Part shown: one piece after another, positions 25,119 through 33,768 of the stretch
Position numbering within the stretch: the first letter of the stretch is position 1
Layout: the number at the start of each line of letters is the position of its first letter
Source of the DNA: Deltaproteobacteria bacterium
Lineage (GTDB): Bacteria; Desulfobacterota; Desulfomonilia; Desulfomonilales; Desulfomonilaceae
Assembly (NCBI GenBank): GCA_016875095.1
Contig: VGSG01000019.1
Coordinates: 1 to 51,916 of the forward strand
Direction of reading: 5' to 3'
DNA: 51,916 nt
Position numbers and translations under genes: made by a program
The notes under the pieces: model-generated
What the model was told of the DNA's origin: nothing
The model's database searches: none
The model's input: only the letters and a program-made list of their open reading frames with translations

Positions 25119-25849
25119 CCTCTCCGCAGCGCATTCAGAGGCACCGAAAAGCACGTGTGCATGAGATTGCTGAATGGCAGAAATATCAACAGTAGGTTCA
25201 CGAGCAAGACATGCGTCCCGATTACCACGTAATGGGTTCCGGGCAAGAGCTTCAGAGGGTCCGCGAAACTCAAGGTGAGCAAGCCGGTCATATATTGCCC
25301 AAACTCTTGCTTGGTAATGACAAAGCCCTGCTCTGTCCACGAATTGCCCCAACTGATCACATCTCCGGTGATGGCGATGCTCAGGAGGAGCACGAGCAGC
25401 AGATAATCCGAAGCGACCGAAACCTCGCGCACCGGGCCCTTGAAGCGTCGCAACAGGAAATAGGCGAGCGACACGGTGAAAAAGACCCCCACCGAGCCGT
25501 TGCCGAGCATGTGCTGCGATTCCGCTGACAGTATGTTTATCTGTGGCAGAATGTCCAGGTGTGCGACCACAAGAACCAAGAGAGAAACATGAAAGATCAT
25601 GAGAAAGACCCAAAAGACCGGCTGGTATCGGCGGATAGAGGGCATGGTGAGCGCGTCCAAGAACGCGGCGCCGAGGCCCGCACCAAGAGGGTCTTCGGGC
25701 GTTTCATCGTCCCGAAATATCCGCAAGGTGTGGGGCGGCCTCGGTTCACGAACGACCTGAGCGATCCTGACGACAATCCCCACAAGACACCAGATCACCG
25801 ATATGTAGACCATAGGGACCATAACGAAGTACCAGAATGCGTTCACCAT
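25115..25849 (-). CDS. NarI-like membrane cytochrome b subunit (HmcE/DsrM type)
   Basis: 244 residues with five membrane helices (about 1-22, 72-93, 112-130, 146-164, 205-228) as in the nitrate reductase gamma family. Candidate haem-ligand histidines sit in IFHVSLLVLVVAH (second helix) and in YVVIGTHVLLVN and FSNLMH near the end. It should oxidise or reduce menaquinol and pass electrons to the HdrD-like subunit encoded 4 nt into its stop. The start at 25849 has GGAG 8 nt upstream and begins directly with the first helix. The size pair (244 plus 418) resembles HmcE/HmcF more than DsrM/DsrK; no periplasmic cytochrome c or ferredoxin gene adjoins. Confidence 0.84.
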   Translation of the reverse strand: MVNAFWYFVMVPMVYISVIWCLVGIVVRIAQVVREPRPPHTLRIFRDDETPEDPLGAGLGAAFLDALTMPSIRRYQPVFWVFLMIFHVSLLVLVVAHLDILPQINILSAESQHMLGNGSVGVFFTVSLAYFLLRRFKGPVREVSVASDYLLLVLLLSIAITGDVISWGNSWTEQGFVITKQEFGQYMTGLLTLSFADPLKLLPGTHYVVIGTHVLLVNLLLIFLPFSNLMHTCFSVPLNALRRG

Positions 25850-26079
25850 ATGTTCCGCTCCAGCAAACGTCTTTATACTATCCCGCACGGAACGCCGCAC
25901 CGGCTCCCGGTAACGCGAAATCGGCGGGGAATGTCTTTGCGCTATCCGGCTGCGCTCGGATACCGATTTGTCGGATCTGCTTCGAGAAAAGCTGTGTCCT
26001 CAGTCCGTGCCGCGTCGGACAATCTCGAAGGAGAATAACCATACCATATTTTGTCGGGTATTTGTCTCTGGAAGCAGGT

Positions 26080-26127
26080 CCACGGGAGCGAGTTGCAGCG
26101 AGGACGGGCGGTGCATCGCTCCCGTGG
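26080..26127 (-). terminator. 12-bp inverted repeat after the TauE operon
   Basis: CCACGGGAGCGA (26080-26091) pairs perfectly with TCGCTCCCGTGG (26116-26127) around a 24-nt loop. It is the only structure I see in the 358-bp gap (25850-26207) between the cytochrome b gene and the TauE operon and lies about 80 nt after the last stop of that operon. No U-run follows. Confidence 0.45.
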
Positions 26128-26207
26128 CCGGCCGGGCCCCGGCCTCACAGGGAAGGAGATGACTGTGGGCAGGGCGCGTTGACTTTGATCCCCCTGGACG
26201 TCTGACG

Positions 26208-26540
26208 CTACTTCGTCATCAGGTCCTGTTTGGTCACGTTCATGACTCTGAGGGCCTTGAGTTGGTCGCCCTTCTGGTCATAAGCAATCCTCAGGATATC
26301 TCCAGGCGCGGGCGTAATGCCCACGAGAGCTTCGGATATGTCGAAAGTAAGCTTCTTGCCTGTGGTCTTACCGTACTTGTTTTCCTTGGAAATGCTTGTG
26401 TCATATTCATCTATGCTGACCGACTTTCCTGCTTCAAATGCCAGGCACTTGCCCTGCGCCACTTCGGCGGCCGACGCAGGGGCCGCGAAAGCCAGAATGA
26501 GCATCGCAGTCGCCACTGATGCCAGGATTTTAAATCTCAT
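26208..26540 (-). CDS. Small exported protein of the TauE operon
   Basis: 110 residues with a clear signal peptide (about 1-24, ending APASAA-E). The mature part of about 86 residues is beta-rich and contains one cysteine in AQGKCLAFEAG, then LTFDISEALVGITPAPGDILRIAYDQKG, shown here in pieces as LTFDISEALVG and PGDILRIAYDQKG. No named family recognised; a small periplasmic beta-barrel is plausible. AGGAGATATACG precedes the ATG at 26540, and an in-frame extension to 26579 is rejected because it lies upstream of this site. The gene is 43 bp after the TauE gene and is probably the last of the operon. Role unknown, perhaps binding the exported anion. Confidence 0.7.
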   Translation of the reverse strand: MRFKILASVATAMLILAFAAPASAAEVAQGKCLAFEAGKSVSIDEYDTSISKENKYGKTTGKKLTFDISEALVGITPAPGDILRIAYDQKGDQLKALRVMNVTKQDLMTK

Positions 26541-26583
26541 CGTATATCTCCTCTTGTCATGGTGAGCTTTCAATCTCAAGTCG

Positions 26584-27612
26584 TCACGCGGTGAGCCGTT
26601 CGTTCCCCTTCTTGGCTCTCAATTCTTCCGCAGCGCCCTTGAACATGATCCCGCAGATGTATACGCAGATGGCGCCGACCGCGCCCAGAATGACGACTGT
26701 CGCAGCCGCGTCGATCTTGAACTGCTTGAGGATGACCGAAATCATACATGCGAAGACCGCCAAGCCGAAGGCTATCCGGATCCCGTACCCCTTTGCGTAC
26801 TTGGTGGCCACTGTGCCGATCTGCGCGCCGATGGCCGCGCCGCAGAGCATGACGAACACCGCCCAGATCTCGATACGTCCCTTCACGCCATAGGTGAATG
26901 TTCCGTACAGACCGGAGATCATGACTTCAAACAGGTCGGTGCCGACCGCGATGTGAGTAGGACAGCCCACGAGGTAGACCAGAGCGGGCATGCGAAGCAG
27001 GCCGCCGCCAATCCCCAGGAAGCCGGCCAAGACACCGGTCAAGAAGCTCACGAAGATCGGGAGCCACATGGAACAATAGATCCCGGCAACTTTGAAATGC
27101 ATCATGGGCGGAATCTTGATACTATGAAGCGTTTTGTACCAGGTGAATCCAACGGCGCCGTGCTCGTCCACGACGCCGGCCTTTTTCTTCTTCATTGCTT
27201 TGCGGTAATCGGCAAAAACCATCAGCGCTATCAGGGCCAAAACCACCACATAGACCCATCGAACCACCGGTCCGACGCGTCCGATGCGCTCAAGCCACAT
27301 GACGATCTGCGCGCCGCACTCGATGCCGATCACGGTCCCGATGATCATGATCAAACCGAGTTTGTAGTCCACGTTGCCGAACTTTGAGTGCCTGAATGTG
27401 GACACCATCGACTTTCCCGCGATGTGGGCGATATCGGAGCCGATCGCGAACGCCATGGGAAAGCCAAGGATGTTCAAGCCCGGGGTAACCATCCACGCGC
27501 CGCCCATTCCGAAGAAACCGCCGATCACGCCCACCGAAAACCCGATGAGCACCAAGCCGGGCCAAAAGATGTCAACGCCGGCGATGGGCATATACATGTA
27601 CCAGAATTCCAT
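26584..27612 (-). CDS. TauE/SafE-family sulfite or sulfonate exporter
   Basis: 342-residue integral membrane protein with about eight helices. The internally duplicated family pattern is visible: GFFGMGGAWMVTPGLNILGFP in the first half and GFLGIGGGLLRMPALVYLVGCPTHIAVGTDLF in the second, both ending in a conserved Gly-rich loop and a small-residue helix. The family exports sulfite, sulfoacetate or related anions, or takes up C1/C2 sulfonates. A basic cytoplasmic loop (RKAMKKKKA) separates the halves. AAGGAGGATCGGATC supports the ATG at 27612; an in-frame extension to 27678 runs through that site. It sits between the small membrane and the small periplasmic protein genes. The substrate is not determined by sequence. 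Confidence 0.87.
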   Translation of the reverse strand: MEFWYMYMPIAGVDIFWPGLVLIGFSVGVIGGFFGMGGAWMVTPGLNILGFPMAFAIGSDIAHIAGKSMVSTFRHSKFGNVDYKLGLIMIIGTVIGIECGAQIVMWLERIGRVGPVVRWVYVVVLALIALMVFADYRKAMKKKKAGVVDEHGAVGFTWYKTLHSIKIPPMMHFKVAGIYCSMWLPIFVSFLTGVLAGFLGIGGGLLRMPALVYLVGCPTHIAVGTDLFEVMISGLYGTFTYGVKGRIEIWAVFVMLCGAAIGAQIGTVATKYAKGYGIRIAFGLAVFACMISVILKQFKIDAAATVVILGAVGAICVYICGIMFKGAAEELRAKKGNERLTA

Positions 27613-27643
27613 GATCCGATCCTCCTTGTGCCTTCCTTGGGTA

Positions 27644-27943
27644 TCAGTGTTCGACGATCTTTCTGGACGTGAGATCAAGCCCTGTCATCTTCATAATCTG
27701 GTCGGTGATGAACCCCAGCGTCACACCCAGAAGCCCGGTGAAAATGGTGCACCATAGGCCGAACATGAACGGGTCCCTGTTGTACAGATCAACCCACCAC
27801 CTGCTGACGCTCCACTCAACCATGCGCTTGTCAGCCACGACGATGAGCATTTCTGCTTTGCCCCCGGCCGCGACGGCCAGATCGGGGATAAACACTGCAA
27901 CCGCGGTGATGAAGATCACCAGAAGAGTCATTATTCGCCTCAT
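27644..27943 (-). CDS. Small two-helix membrane protein upstream of the TauE exporter
   Basis: 99 residues. The first hydrophobic segment (about 4-27, ending LAVAAGG) looks like a signal peptide or helix; then a periplasmic stretch rich in Trp and Arg (KRMVEWSVSRWWVDLYNRDPF) and a second helix (about 60-82, GLWCTIFTGLLGVTLGFITDQIM) with a polar tail. AAAGGAGG precedes the ATG at 27943; another in-frame ATG at 27979 also has GGAG and would add 12 residues. The gene is 31 bp before the exporter and so first in the operon. No family recognised; an accessory subunit of the exporter is the natural guess. Confidence 0.68.
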   Translation of the reverse strand: MRRIMTLLVIFITAVAVFIPDLAVAAGGKAEMLIVVADKRMVEWSVSRWWVDLYNRDPFMFGLWCTIFTGLLGVTLGFITDQIMKMTGLDLTSRKIVEH

Positions 27944-28422
27944 TATCGAGAACCTCCTTTCAGGCGCTTCTTGCTGCATAGCTTCTCCTAATAATCGTTG
28001 TCCGCGCACTGCAACCTCCGTACCACACGATTATCTTGGGCAAAGCCATCGCTATGCTGCTTCAAGAGGGACCCCGGTTGACTGTGCTCGCCGCGTTCCA
28101 CCGCGGAATTGTCCGTGGTTCCTGTCCGAATTCTTTACAGAGTGTAAAGAGTCCTAACGACTGCGATCGTGCGAGGGTTTACGCAAGCTCCTGCGGCAAC
28201 ATGTGTGGGCGCGCTTTCGAATGAGAAAGTGAGGCAGGCGCAGCGACTTCCGCATCCGTCTCTCCGATTCCCGACCGTGCTAGGACGTGCTATGGTTCAT
28301 GATAGGGAGTGACCCCGAGTTACGTCTCCCCGGGGGCATGTTTATTGCCGCGCGAACCGGAGATTCGGAATCGGGCGGTGTGTTGCAACGCTTGTTTCAC
28401 GGCTCTCCTGGTCAAAGACACG
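27944..28422. other. Divergent intergenic region
   Basis: No gene is supported here. It should contain the promoters of the TauE operon (minus) and of the PEP-synthase-like gene (plus). The one visible symmetrical site is TCTTTAC-AGAGT-GTAAAGA (28132-28150), a 7-bp inverted repeat that could be an operator. An in-frame extension of the plus-strand gene back to 28309 exists but has no ribosome site. Confidence 0.5.
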
Positions 28423-31071
28423 ATGAAGGAGCTTATCTCAAGCCTCTGGAATAGAATTGGGCCGATGGTGGGTTTCCGTCGGCCCCCATCTCGAAAATCC
28501 GTGTCTCGGGTATTCAAGTTCAAGTACAATTGCTTCAAGGACCTGCTGGCTTCCAACACTGAACTACTTAACATCATCACCGATTTTGAAGTGAAACTTC
28601 GCGGCCAAACGGTGTTCGGCATGTCCTACGTCAGGTCGCAGGCCACGCGCGCGGTCTTCCACGCGCTCCGTATGGTCAAGAGTCTGGACGACCTCTCCAA
28701 TCACGCTTACCCGCTGCTTTTCGACGTTGTGGACAGGATAAACCTAGCCATAGAGGAAGAATTGGGTAAGAAAAAAGAGCTGCCTCTCAGGGAGCTGGTC
28801 CTACCGTACTCCAACATTACCAAAGAGATGGCGGATTGGGTGGGGGGTAAGAGCGCAAATCTGGGCGAATTGCTCAACAAAGCTCGGATTCCTATTCCCG
28901 AAGGCTTTGCCATCACCACCCGCGCATACGAGCTCTTCCTGGAAGAAAACGACCTTGCGGAAGAAATCAACCGTGTCCGCCAGGACCTTGACCCGGAAAA
29001 CCCCAACGCAATCAACACCGCCAGCGAACGGATTCAGCGCCTGATCATCTCCGCGCTGGTTCCCGTCGCCCTTCAAGAAGCCATATACGGTGCGTACGAA
29101 CGGATGGTGGAAGATATCGGGAAGCGCAGAGGCGACAAATCCCGGCGGCCTCCGGTCGCGTTACGCAGCAGCGCCATTGGTGAAGACAGCGACCTCTCCT
29201 TTGCCGGACAATACCTGTCGATCCTGAACGCGCCCTACGAACGGATCGTCGAAACGTACAAGATGATTCTAGCCAGCCTGTATACCCCGAGGGCCGTCTC
29301 CTACCGTCTCAACAAGGGCATCAGAGACGAGGATATCGCCATGAGCGTCGCATGCCTGGAGATGGTCAGGTCCAGCGCCAGTGGCGTGATGTACACCCGT
29401 AACCCTTCCAATCCCTTAGAAGAGGAAATCCTCATCACGGCCGTCTGGGGACTCGGGCCCTATGCGGTGGACGGGATTATCACCCCTGATACTTACTTGG
29501 TTTCGAAGGATGAGCGCTTTCACATCAAGGACATGGTCGTTTCTCACAAGCCTGTGCAGCTCCTAGCAGCGGTTGACGGAGGTTTGCGAGAGGAGGCGGT
29601 TGAAAAGGATTTACAGGATCGCGCATGTCTGACACCGGATCAGATTACCAGGTTGGCCGGATATGGGTTGAGCCTTGAGAATCACTACAATTATCCCCAG
29701 GATATCGAATGGGCCTCGGATGAGCACGGACACGTGTTGATCTTGCAGACAAGGCCTTTGCACCTGGAAGAGATTCAACGAGAGGGGCTCAAAAGCCTAC
29801 CGCTCGTTCAAGGGTACAAAGTGTTGGTGGAGGACGCTGCTATCGCTTCCCCGGGTGTCGGTTGCGGCCCGGCAATCCATGTGCGCTCCGACGAGGATCT
29901 CCAGCGCTTTCCCCGAGGGGGCGTACTGGTTGCCAAGCACTCCAGTCCTCAATTTGTGATCGTCATGCAGAAGGCGGAGGCCATAGTGACCGATGCCGGC
30001 AGCGTCACCGGTCACATGGCCTCCCTGGCCAGGGAATTCGGCATACCGACTCTCCTGGGCGCCCGGGTCGCCACGGACGCAATTGCGCCGAACATGGAAA
30101 TCACGGTGGATGCGTACTCGGGACGGGTCTATCTGGGACGAGTCCCTGAAGTCCTGGGGCTGCGGAGAACCAGGGAATCGCCCATGAAGGAGACGCCGAT
30201 CTATCAAACCCTTCGCCGCATCGCAGACTTGATCGTTCCTCTTGACTTGGTCAATCCGCGCGCCGCGAACTTCGCGCCGGAGTATTGCAAGACACTCCAC
30301 GACGTAATGCGCCTGGCGCACGAATTGTCCTACCAAGAGATGTTCCAGATAAGCGACCTGGTCTCAGACACCACCGGCGCGGGAGCGCTCAAGCTGGCGG
30401 CGCCGATTCCGCTGGACCTGCACATCATTGATCTGGGTGGCGGCCTCCAAGGGATTTTCCTGGGCGCCCGGCGGGTAACAGTTGACGAAATCGCTTCCGT
30501 TCCTTTGAAGGCGCTTCTGAAAGGCATGCTGCGCGAAGACTTGCGTGACCAGGGGCCTCGGCCGGTGGACCTGGGCGGGTTCTTATCCGTGGTGAGAGAA
30601 CAAATGCTCTCCCCCGCGAATCTGGCTGATCGCTTTGGCGATCGCAGTTACGCGATCATTTCCGACAAATACCTGAATTTCAGTTCACGCATCGGATATC
30701 ATTACAGTGTGCTCGATTCCTATTGTTGCGAGACGGTGAACAAGAACTACATCACTTTCTCGTTCAAAGGAGGAGCTGCAGACGTGATCAGGCGAAACAG
30801 ACGAGCACGAGCGCTCGCTCTAATTCTTGAAGGGCTGCAGTTCGAAGTGGAGGTGAGGGAAGACAGGGTTGATGCGCGGTACAACAAGTACGAAGAGTCC
30901 GCGACCGAAAAGCAACTCGATATGGTCGGCCGTATGCTCCAGTACAGCCGCCAAATGGACATGCTCATGCAGTCAGAGGCTAGCGTGGTTATATTTGCGG
31001 AGACGTTTCTCAGTGGGAAGTATAATTTTGACACCGAATTCATGGCTCAACTTGCCAACAGACACAACTGA
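28423..31071 (+). CDS. PEP synthase-like phosphotransferase with unrecognised C-terminal domain
   Basis: 882 residues. After a helical N-terminal region (about 1-125) comes the pyruvate-phosphate-dikinase ATP-binding domain: VGGKSANLGELLN (about 140), IPEGFAITTRAY, RSSAIGEDSDLSFAGQY (about 248), SGVMYTRNPSNP and PQDIEWASDEHGHVLILQTRPL ending near 450, here cited in parts. The swivelling phosphohistidine domain follows with VTDAGSVTGHMASLAREFGIPTLLG; its His is about residue 531. The PEP/pyruvate-binding TIM barrel expected next is absent. Instead about 280 residues (600-882) have motifs such as IDLGGGLQGIFLGAR and SYCCETVNKNYITFSF that I do not recognise. Hence ATP probably phosphorylates a His, then an unknown acceptor. 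The ATG at 28423 is the first that keeps the conserved region; ribosome site weak. Confidence 0.75.
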   Translation: MKELISSLWNRIGPMVGFRRPPSRKSVSRVFKFKYNCFKDLLASNTELLNIITDFEVKLRGQTVFGMSYVRSQATRAVFHALRMVKSLDDLSNHAYPLLFDVVDRINLAIEEELGKKKELPLRELVLPYSNITKEMADWVGGKSANLGELLNKARIPIPEGFAITTRAYELFLEENDLAEEINRVRQDLDPENPNAINTASERIQRLIISALVPVALQEAIYGAYERMVEDIGKRRGDKSRRPPVALRSSAIGEDSDLSFAGQYLSILNAPYERIVETYKMILASLYTPRAVSYRLNKGIRDEDIAMSVACLEMVRSSASGVMYTRNPSNPLEEEILITAVWGLGPYAVDGIITPDTYLVSKDERFHIKDMVVSHKPVQLLAAVDGGLREEAVEKDLQDRACLTPDQITRLAGYGLSLENHYNYPQDIEWASDEHGHVLILQTRPLHLEEIQREGLKSLPLVQGYKVLVEDAAIASPGVGCGPAIHVRSDEDLQRFPRGGVLVAKHSSPQFVIVMQKAEAIVTDAGSVTGHMASLAREFGIPTLLGARVATDAIAPNMEITVDAYSGRVYLGRVPEVLGLRRTRESPMKETPIYQTLRRIADLIVPLDLVNPRAANFAPEYCKTLHDVMRLAHELSYQEMFQISDLVSDTTGAGALKLAAPIPLDLHIIDLGGGLQGIFLGARRVTVDEIASVPLKALLKGMLREDLRDQGPRPVDLGGFLSVVREQMLSPANLADRFGDRSYAIISDKYLNFSSRIGYHYSVLDSYCCETVNKNYITFSFKGGAADVIRRNRRARALALILEGLQFEVEVREDRVDARYNKYEESATEKQLDMVGRMLQYSRQMDMLMQSEASVVIFAETFLSGKYNFDTEFMAQLANRHN

Positions 31072-31251
31072 TTTAATTTGCTCGTAATCCTTCACGCGTC
31101 ACGGACCGGCGGCTTGCCGATCCTAGGGCCGGTGACGACAGGAGCGAGGGACTGCTTATAATTGTTCCGCCTCGGAGACTGGAGAATTCCGGCTGATCTG
31201 CTATAGTGCCAACCGTGCGCGGCGCGCCCCCGGGAGCCCGCGCACAAGCTC

Positions 31252-32463
31252 ATGAGCGGAATAGGCGGCGAGATACCCTTGAAGTTCGAAGACCTCATCA
31301 CTATGTGTTGGCGGTTGGTCCTGCGAAACCGCAGGCGTTACAAAGCGGTCATGGCAGGAATCGCCTTTGGAACCGCGGGGTTCATCGTTATCCAGACCAT
31401 GGGGGACTCGGTGGAACACAAGATCAACGCGAACCTGGAACTCTTGGGTGAAGCCACTATTCTCAAAGCCTATTGGGACGAAGAGGAGCAGTACCACCCG
31501 GGCCAATTCTACATGCGGGACGTGGCCCGCCTGAGAAGGCTTTCGAACCTGTCCGCGGTGGCGCCGGTCGTCTCCCTTCAACTGATCAGCGCGCATCACC
31601 GCGCCATGGAATACAAGTGTCGCCTGTACGGGGTGGATGATGCGTTTTGGAGGACCCAAACCGCCACGATCGCTCGCGGCCGTCTGATCAGTCCCTCCGA
31701 TGTGGTGGCGCGAAAGAAGGTGTGCGTCCTCGGCTCCGACGTGGTCAAGTACCTCTTCGGGGAGGATGATCCGCTCGACAAGGTAGTGCGTGTAGGCAAT
31801 CTGAGTTTTCGGGTCATCGGTATCTTGGGGGGCATGCAGCAAAGTGATATCCGCAGCGCGGTCTTCATGCCCATCAACACGGCGCAGAACCTTTTCGAGG
31901 GTCTCCACTGGATTCGGGAGATTTACATCCGAGTGGACGATTGGAGTCGAGTGGAGTGGGCCCGCCAACAGGTGCTGGAGCTGCTCAAGAACGCTCACGT
32001 GGGTTATGATCATTCCATTCGCATACAGCACTATCCTGAACGCATCAAGAAGGTCCAGGCCACCGTTTACGTGGTGAAGCTCTTCATTTATTCTTCACTC
32101 GTAGTGACCCTCATTCTTGGAGGAATCGGCATCACGAACGTCATGCTCGCGGCCGTGCAAGATCGCACCCAGGAAATCGGCCTCAGAAAGGCGCTGGGAG
32201 CCAAAGAAGAGATCATCCTTCTCCAATTCCTTACCGAATCGGTCTTGATCAGTGTTCTTGCCGGGGTGTTCGGCGGAGGCGCAGGGCTTGTAATCGTCCA
32301 GGTGCTCAAGACCGTCCTTGAAATCTCGGTGTCTTTCGCGGTGATGACCGGCAGCGTAGTCGTTGGACTCGCGTTCACGTTGCTGCTGGGCATCCTGTCC
32401 GGCCTCTATCCCTCCATGCGCGCGAGCCGCCTCGATCCTGTGGAGGCCATGAAATTCGAATAG
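31252..32463 (+). CDS. MacB/LolC-type ABC transporter permease
   Basis: 403 residues: one membrane helix near 33-52, a periplasmic MacB-type core domain of about 200 residues, and three C-terminal helices (about 275-297, 322-345, 358-380) forming the FtsX domain. The hallmark segments GGIGITNVMLAAVQDRTQEIGLRKALGAKEEIILLQFLTES and GLYPSMRASRLDPVEAMKFE, cited here in part (TNVMLAAVQDRTQEIGLRK, RASRLDPVEAMK), are near identical to the MacB family. Such permeases use an ATPase to push lipoproteins, peptides or drugs outward from the periplasmic face. No ATPase gene adjoins; the orphan ATPase at 21962 fits by class. The ATG at 31252 has only a distant GGGAG. A TATAAT at 31157-31162 is a possible -10. 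Confidence 0.87.
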   Translation: MSGIGGEIPLKFEDLITMCWRLVLRNRRRYKAVMAGIAFGTAGFIVIQTMGDSVEHKINANLELLGEATILKAYWDEEEQYHPGQFYMRDVARLRRLSNLSAVAPVVSLQLISAHHRAMEYKCRLYGVDDAFWRTQTATIARGRLISPSDVVARKKVCVLGSDVVKYLFGEDDPLDKVVRVGNLSFRVIGILGGMQQSDIRSAVFMPINTAQNLFEGLHWIREIYIRVDDWSRVEWARQQVLELLKNAHVGYDHSIRIQHYPERIKKVQATVYVVKLFIYSSLVVTLILGGIGITNVMLAAVQDRTQEIGLRKALGAKEEIILLQFLTESVLISVLAGVFGGGAGLVIVQVLKTVLEISVSFAVMTGSVVVGLAFTLLLGILSGLYPSMRASRLDPVEAMKFE

Positions 32464-32489
32464 GGTCTGGAGGCGACCTCCGAGACCCT
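32462..32489. terminator. Bidirectional hairpin between convergent genes
   Basis: AGGGTCTGGAGG pairs with CCTCCGAGACCCT (one bulged G) around CGA, starting at the permease stop codon. It lies between the convergent permease and kbl genes, so it can end both transcripts. No long U-run on either side. Confidence 0.6.
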
Positions 32490-32515
32490 CGATTGCTCGG
32501 TTTCACCCATCAGAC

Positions 32516-33700
32516 TCAGATGACCGCGTGTTTCCTCCCTATGCGAATGAACGCGTCTATTGCGGTGTCCAACTGATCCCGGGCGTGCGCGGCCGAAATC
32601 TGGACCCGAATTCTCGCCTTGCCCCGAGGCACGACCGGAAAGCTAAACCCTATCACATAGATACCCTCAGCCAGCAAGTCTGCGGACATGTCGTGGGCCA
32701 GCTTCGCGTCACCCAGCATGATCGGCACGATTGGGTGATCTCCCTTGGGGATATGGAACCCCCCTGCGCTCATCTTCTCTCGGAAATATGCTGTGTTTCC
32801 CATAAGCTTCTTCCGGAGATCGTCGTTCTCTTGAATTAAATCTATGGCTGTGAGGGACGCGTACACGATCGGCGGGGCCACGGAGTTGGAAAAAAGGTAC
32901 GGCCGAGACCTTTGGCGCAAGTATTCCACCACCTCTCGTCTTCCGGATGTAAATCCGCCGGAAGCCCCGCCCAGAGCCTTACCCATAGTGGACGTGATAA
33001 TGTCCACCTGCTCCTGAACACCGAAGTATTCCGGAGTCCCCCGCCCATGCGCCCCAACGAAGCCGGTGGCATGGGAATCGTCCACCATAACTGCGGCGCG
33101 ATATTGCTCGGCAAGCTCGCAGATCCTGTCAAGAGGCGCATAATCGCCATCCATGCTGAAGACGCCGTCCGTGGCGATCATCCTGACTCGTGAGTTCTGC
33201 GTGGCTATGAGCTGCTTTTCAAGGTCTTTCATGTCCGCGTGCTTGTAAACCTTGCGCTCGGCCCGGCATAGGCGGACCCCGTCGATGATGCTCGCATGAT
33301 TGAGCTCGTCGCTGATGACGCAGTCCTCCTTTTCCAGGAGTGTCTCGAAGAGTCCTGCGTTTGCGTCAAAGCAGGAAGAATAAAGTATGGTCTCCTCAGC
33401 GCCGAGGAATTGGGAGATCTTCCTTTCCAGCTCTTTGTGGATGTCCTGGGTCCCGCATATGAAGCGCACCGATGACATTCCGTAGCCTCGTTCGCTGAGC
33501 CCTTGCTTTGCGGCCTCGATCACCGCCGGGTGAGAAGAGAGCCCCAGGTAATTGTTCGCGCAGAAGTTGATCACTTCGCCGCTCGGGACCTGGATTTGAA
33601 CCGCCTGCGGGCTCAGAATGCGCCTTTCCTCTTTGTACAGGCCGGCTGTTCGTATTTCAGCCAGCTTCGCCTCAAGCGCCTCTTTCAGTGGATCTATCAC
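32516..33700 (-). CDS. kbl: Glycine C-acetyltransferase (2-amino-3-ketobutyrate CoA ligase)
   Basis: 394-residue PLP enzyme of the alpha-oxoamine synthase family. It cleaves 2-amino-3-oxobutyrate with CoA to glycine and acetyl-CoA in threonine breakdown. Highly conserved stretches include [55 protein letters not shown] and the PLP-lysine motif [15 protein letters not shown] choose the GTG at 33700, preceded by GGGAGAG; an ATG at 33751 would add 17 residues ahead of that site and the length without them (394) fits the E. coli enzyme (398). Threonine dehydrogenase is not in the window. A related synthase activity cannot be ruled out but similarity along the whole chain favours Kbl. Confidence 0.92.
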   Translation of the reverse strand: MIDPLKEALEAKLAEIRTAGLYKEERRILSPQAVQIQVPSGEVINFCANNYLGLSSHPAVIEAAKQGLSERGYGMSSVRFICGTQDIHKELERKISQFLGAEETILYSSCFDANAGLFETLLEKEDCVISDELNHASIIDGVRLCRAERKVYKHADMKDLEKQLIATQNSRVRMIATDGVFSMDGDYAPLDRICELAEQYRAAVMVDDSHATGFVGAHGRGTPEYFGVQEQVDIITSTMGKALGGASGGFTSGRREVVEYLRQRSRPYLFSNSVAPPIVYASLTAIDLIQENDDLRKKLMGNTAYFREKMSAGGFHIPKGDHPIVPIMLGDAKLAHDMSADLLAEGIYVIGFSFPVVPRGKARIRVQISAAHARDQLDTAIDAFIRIGRKHAVI

Positions 33701-33768
33701 GGCACACTCTCCCAAGGTTGCGGAATGAAGAGCGCAAGTCAAGTTACACACGGCCGCGTGATGTTCGC

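Noticed and set aside
25119-25613. N-terminal extension of the HdrD-like gene (reading frame open to 25613)
   Set aside because: It overlaps the cytochrome b gene in another frame, lacks any family similarity, and the ATGA-coupled ATG at 25118 with GGAGAGG precedes the conserved part.
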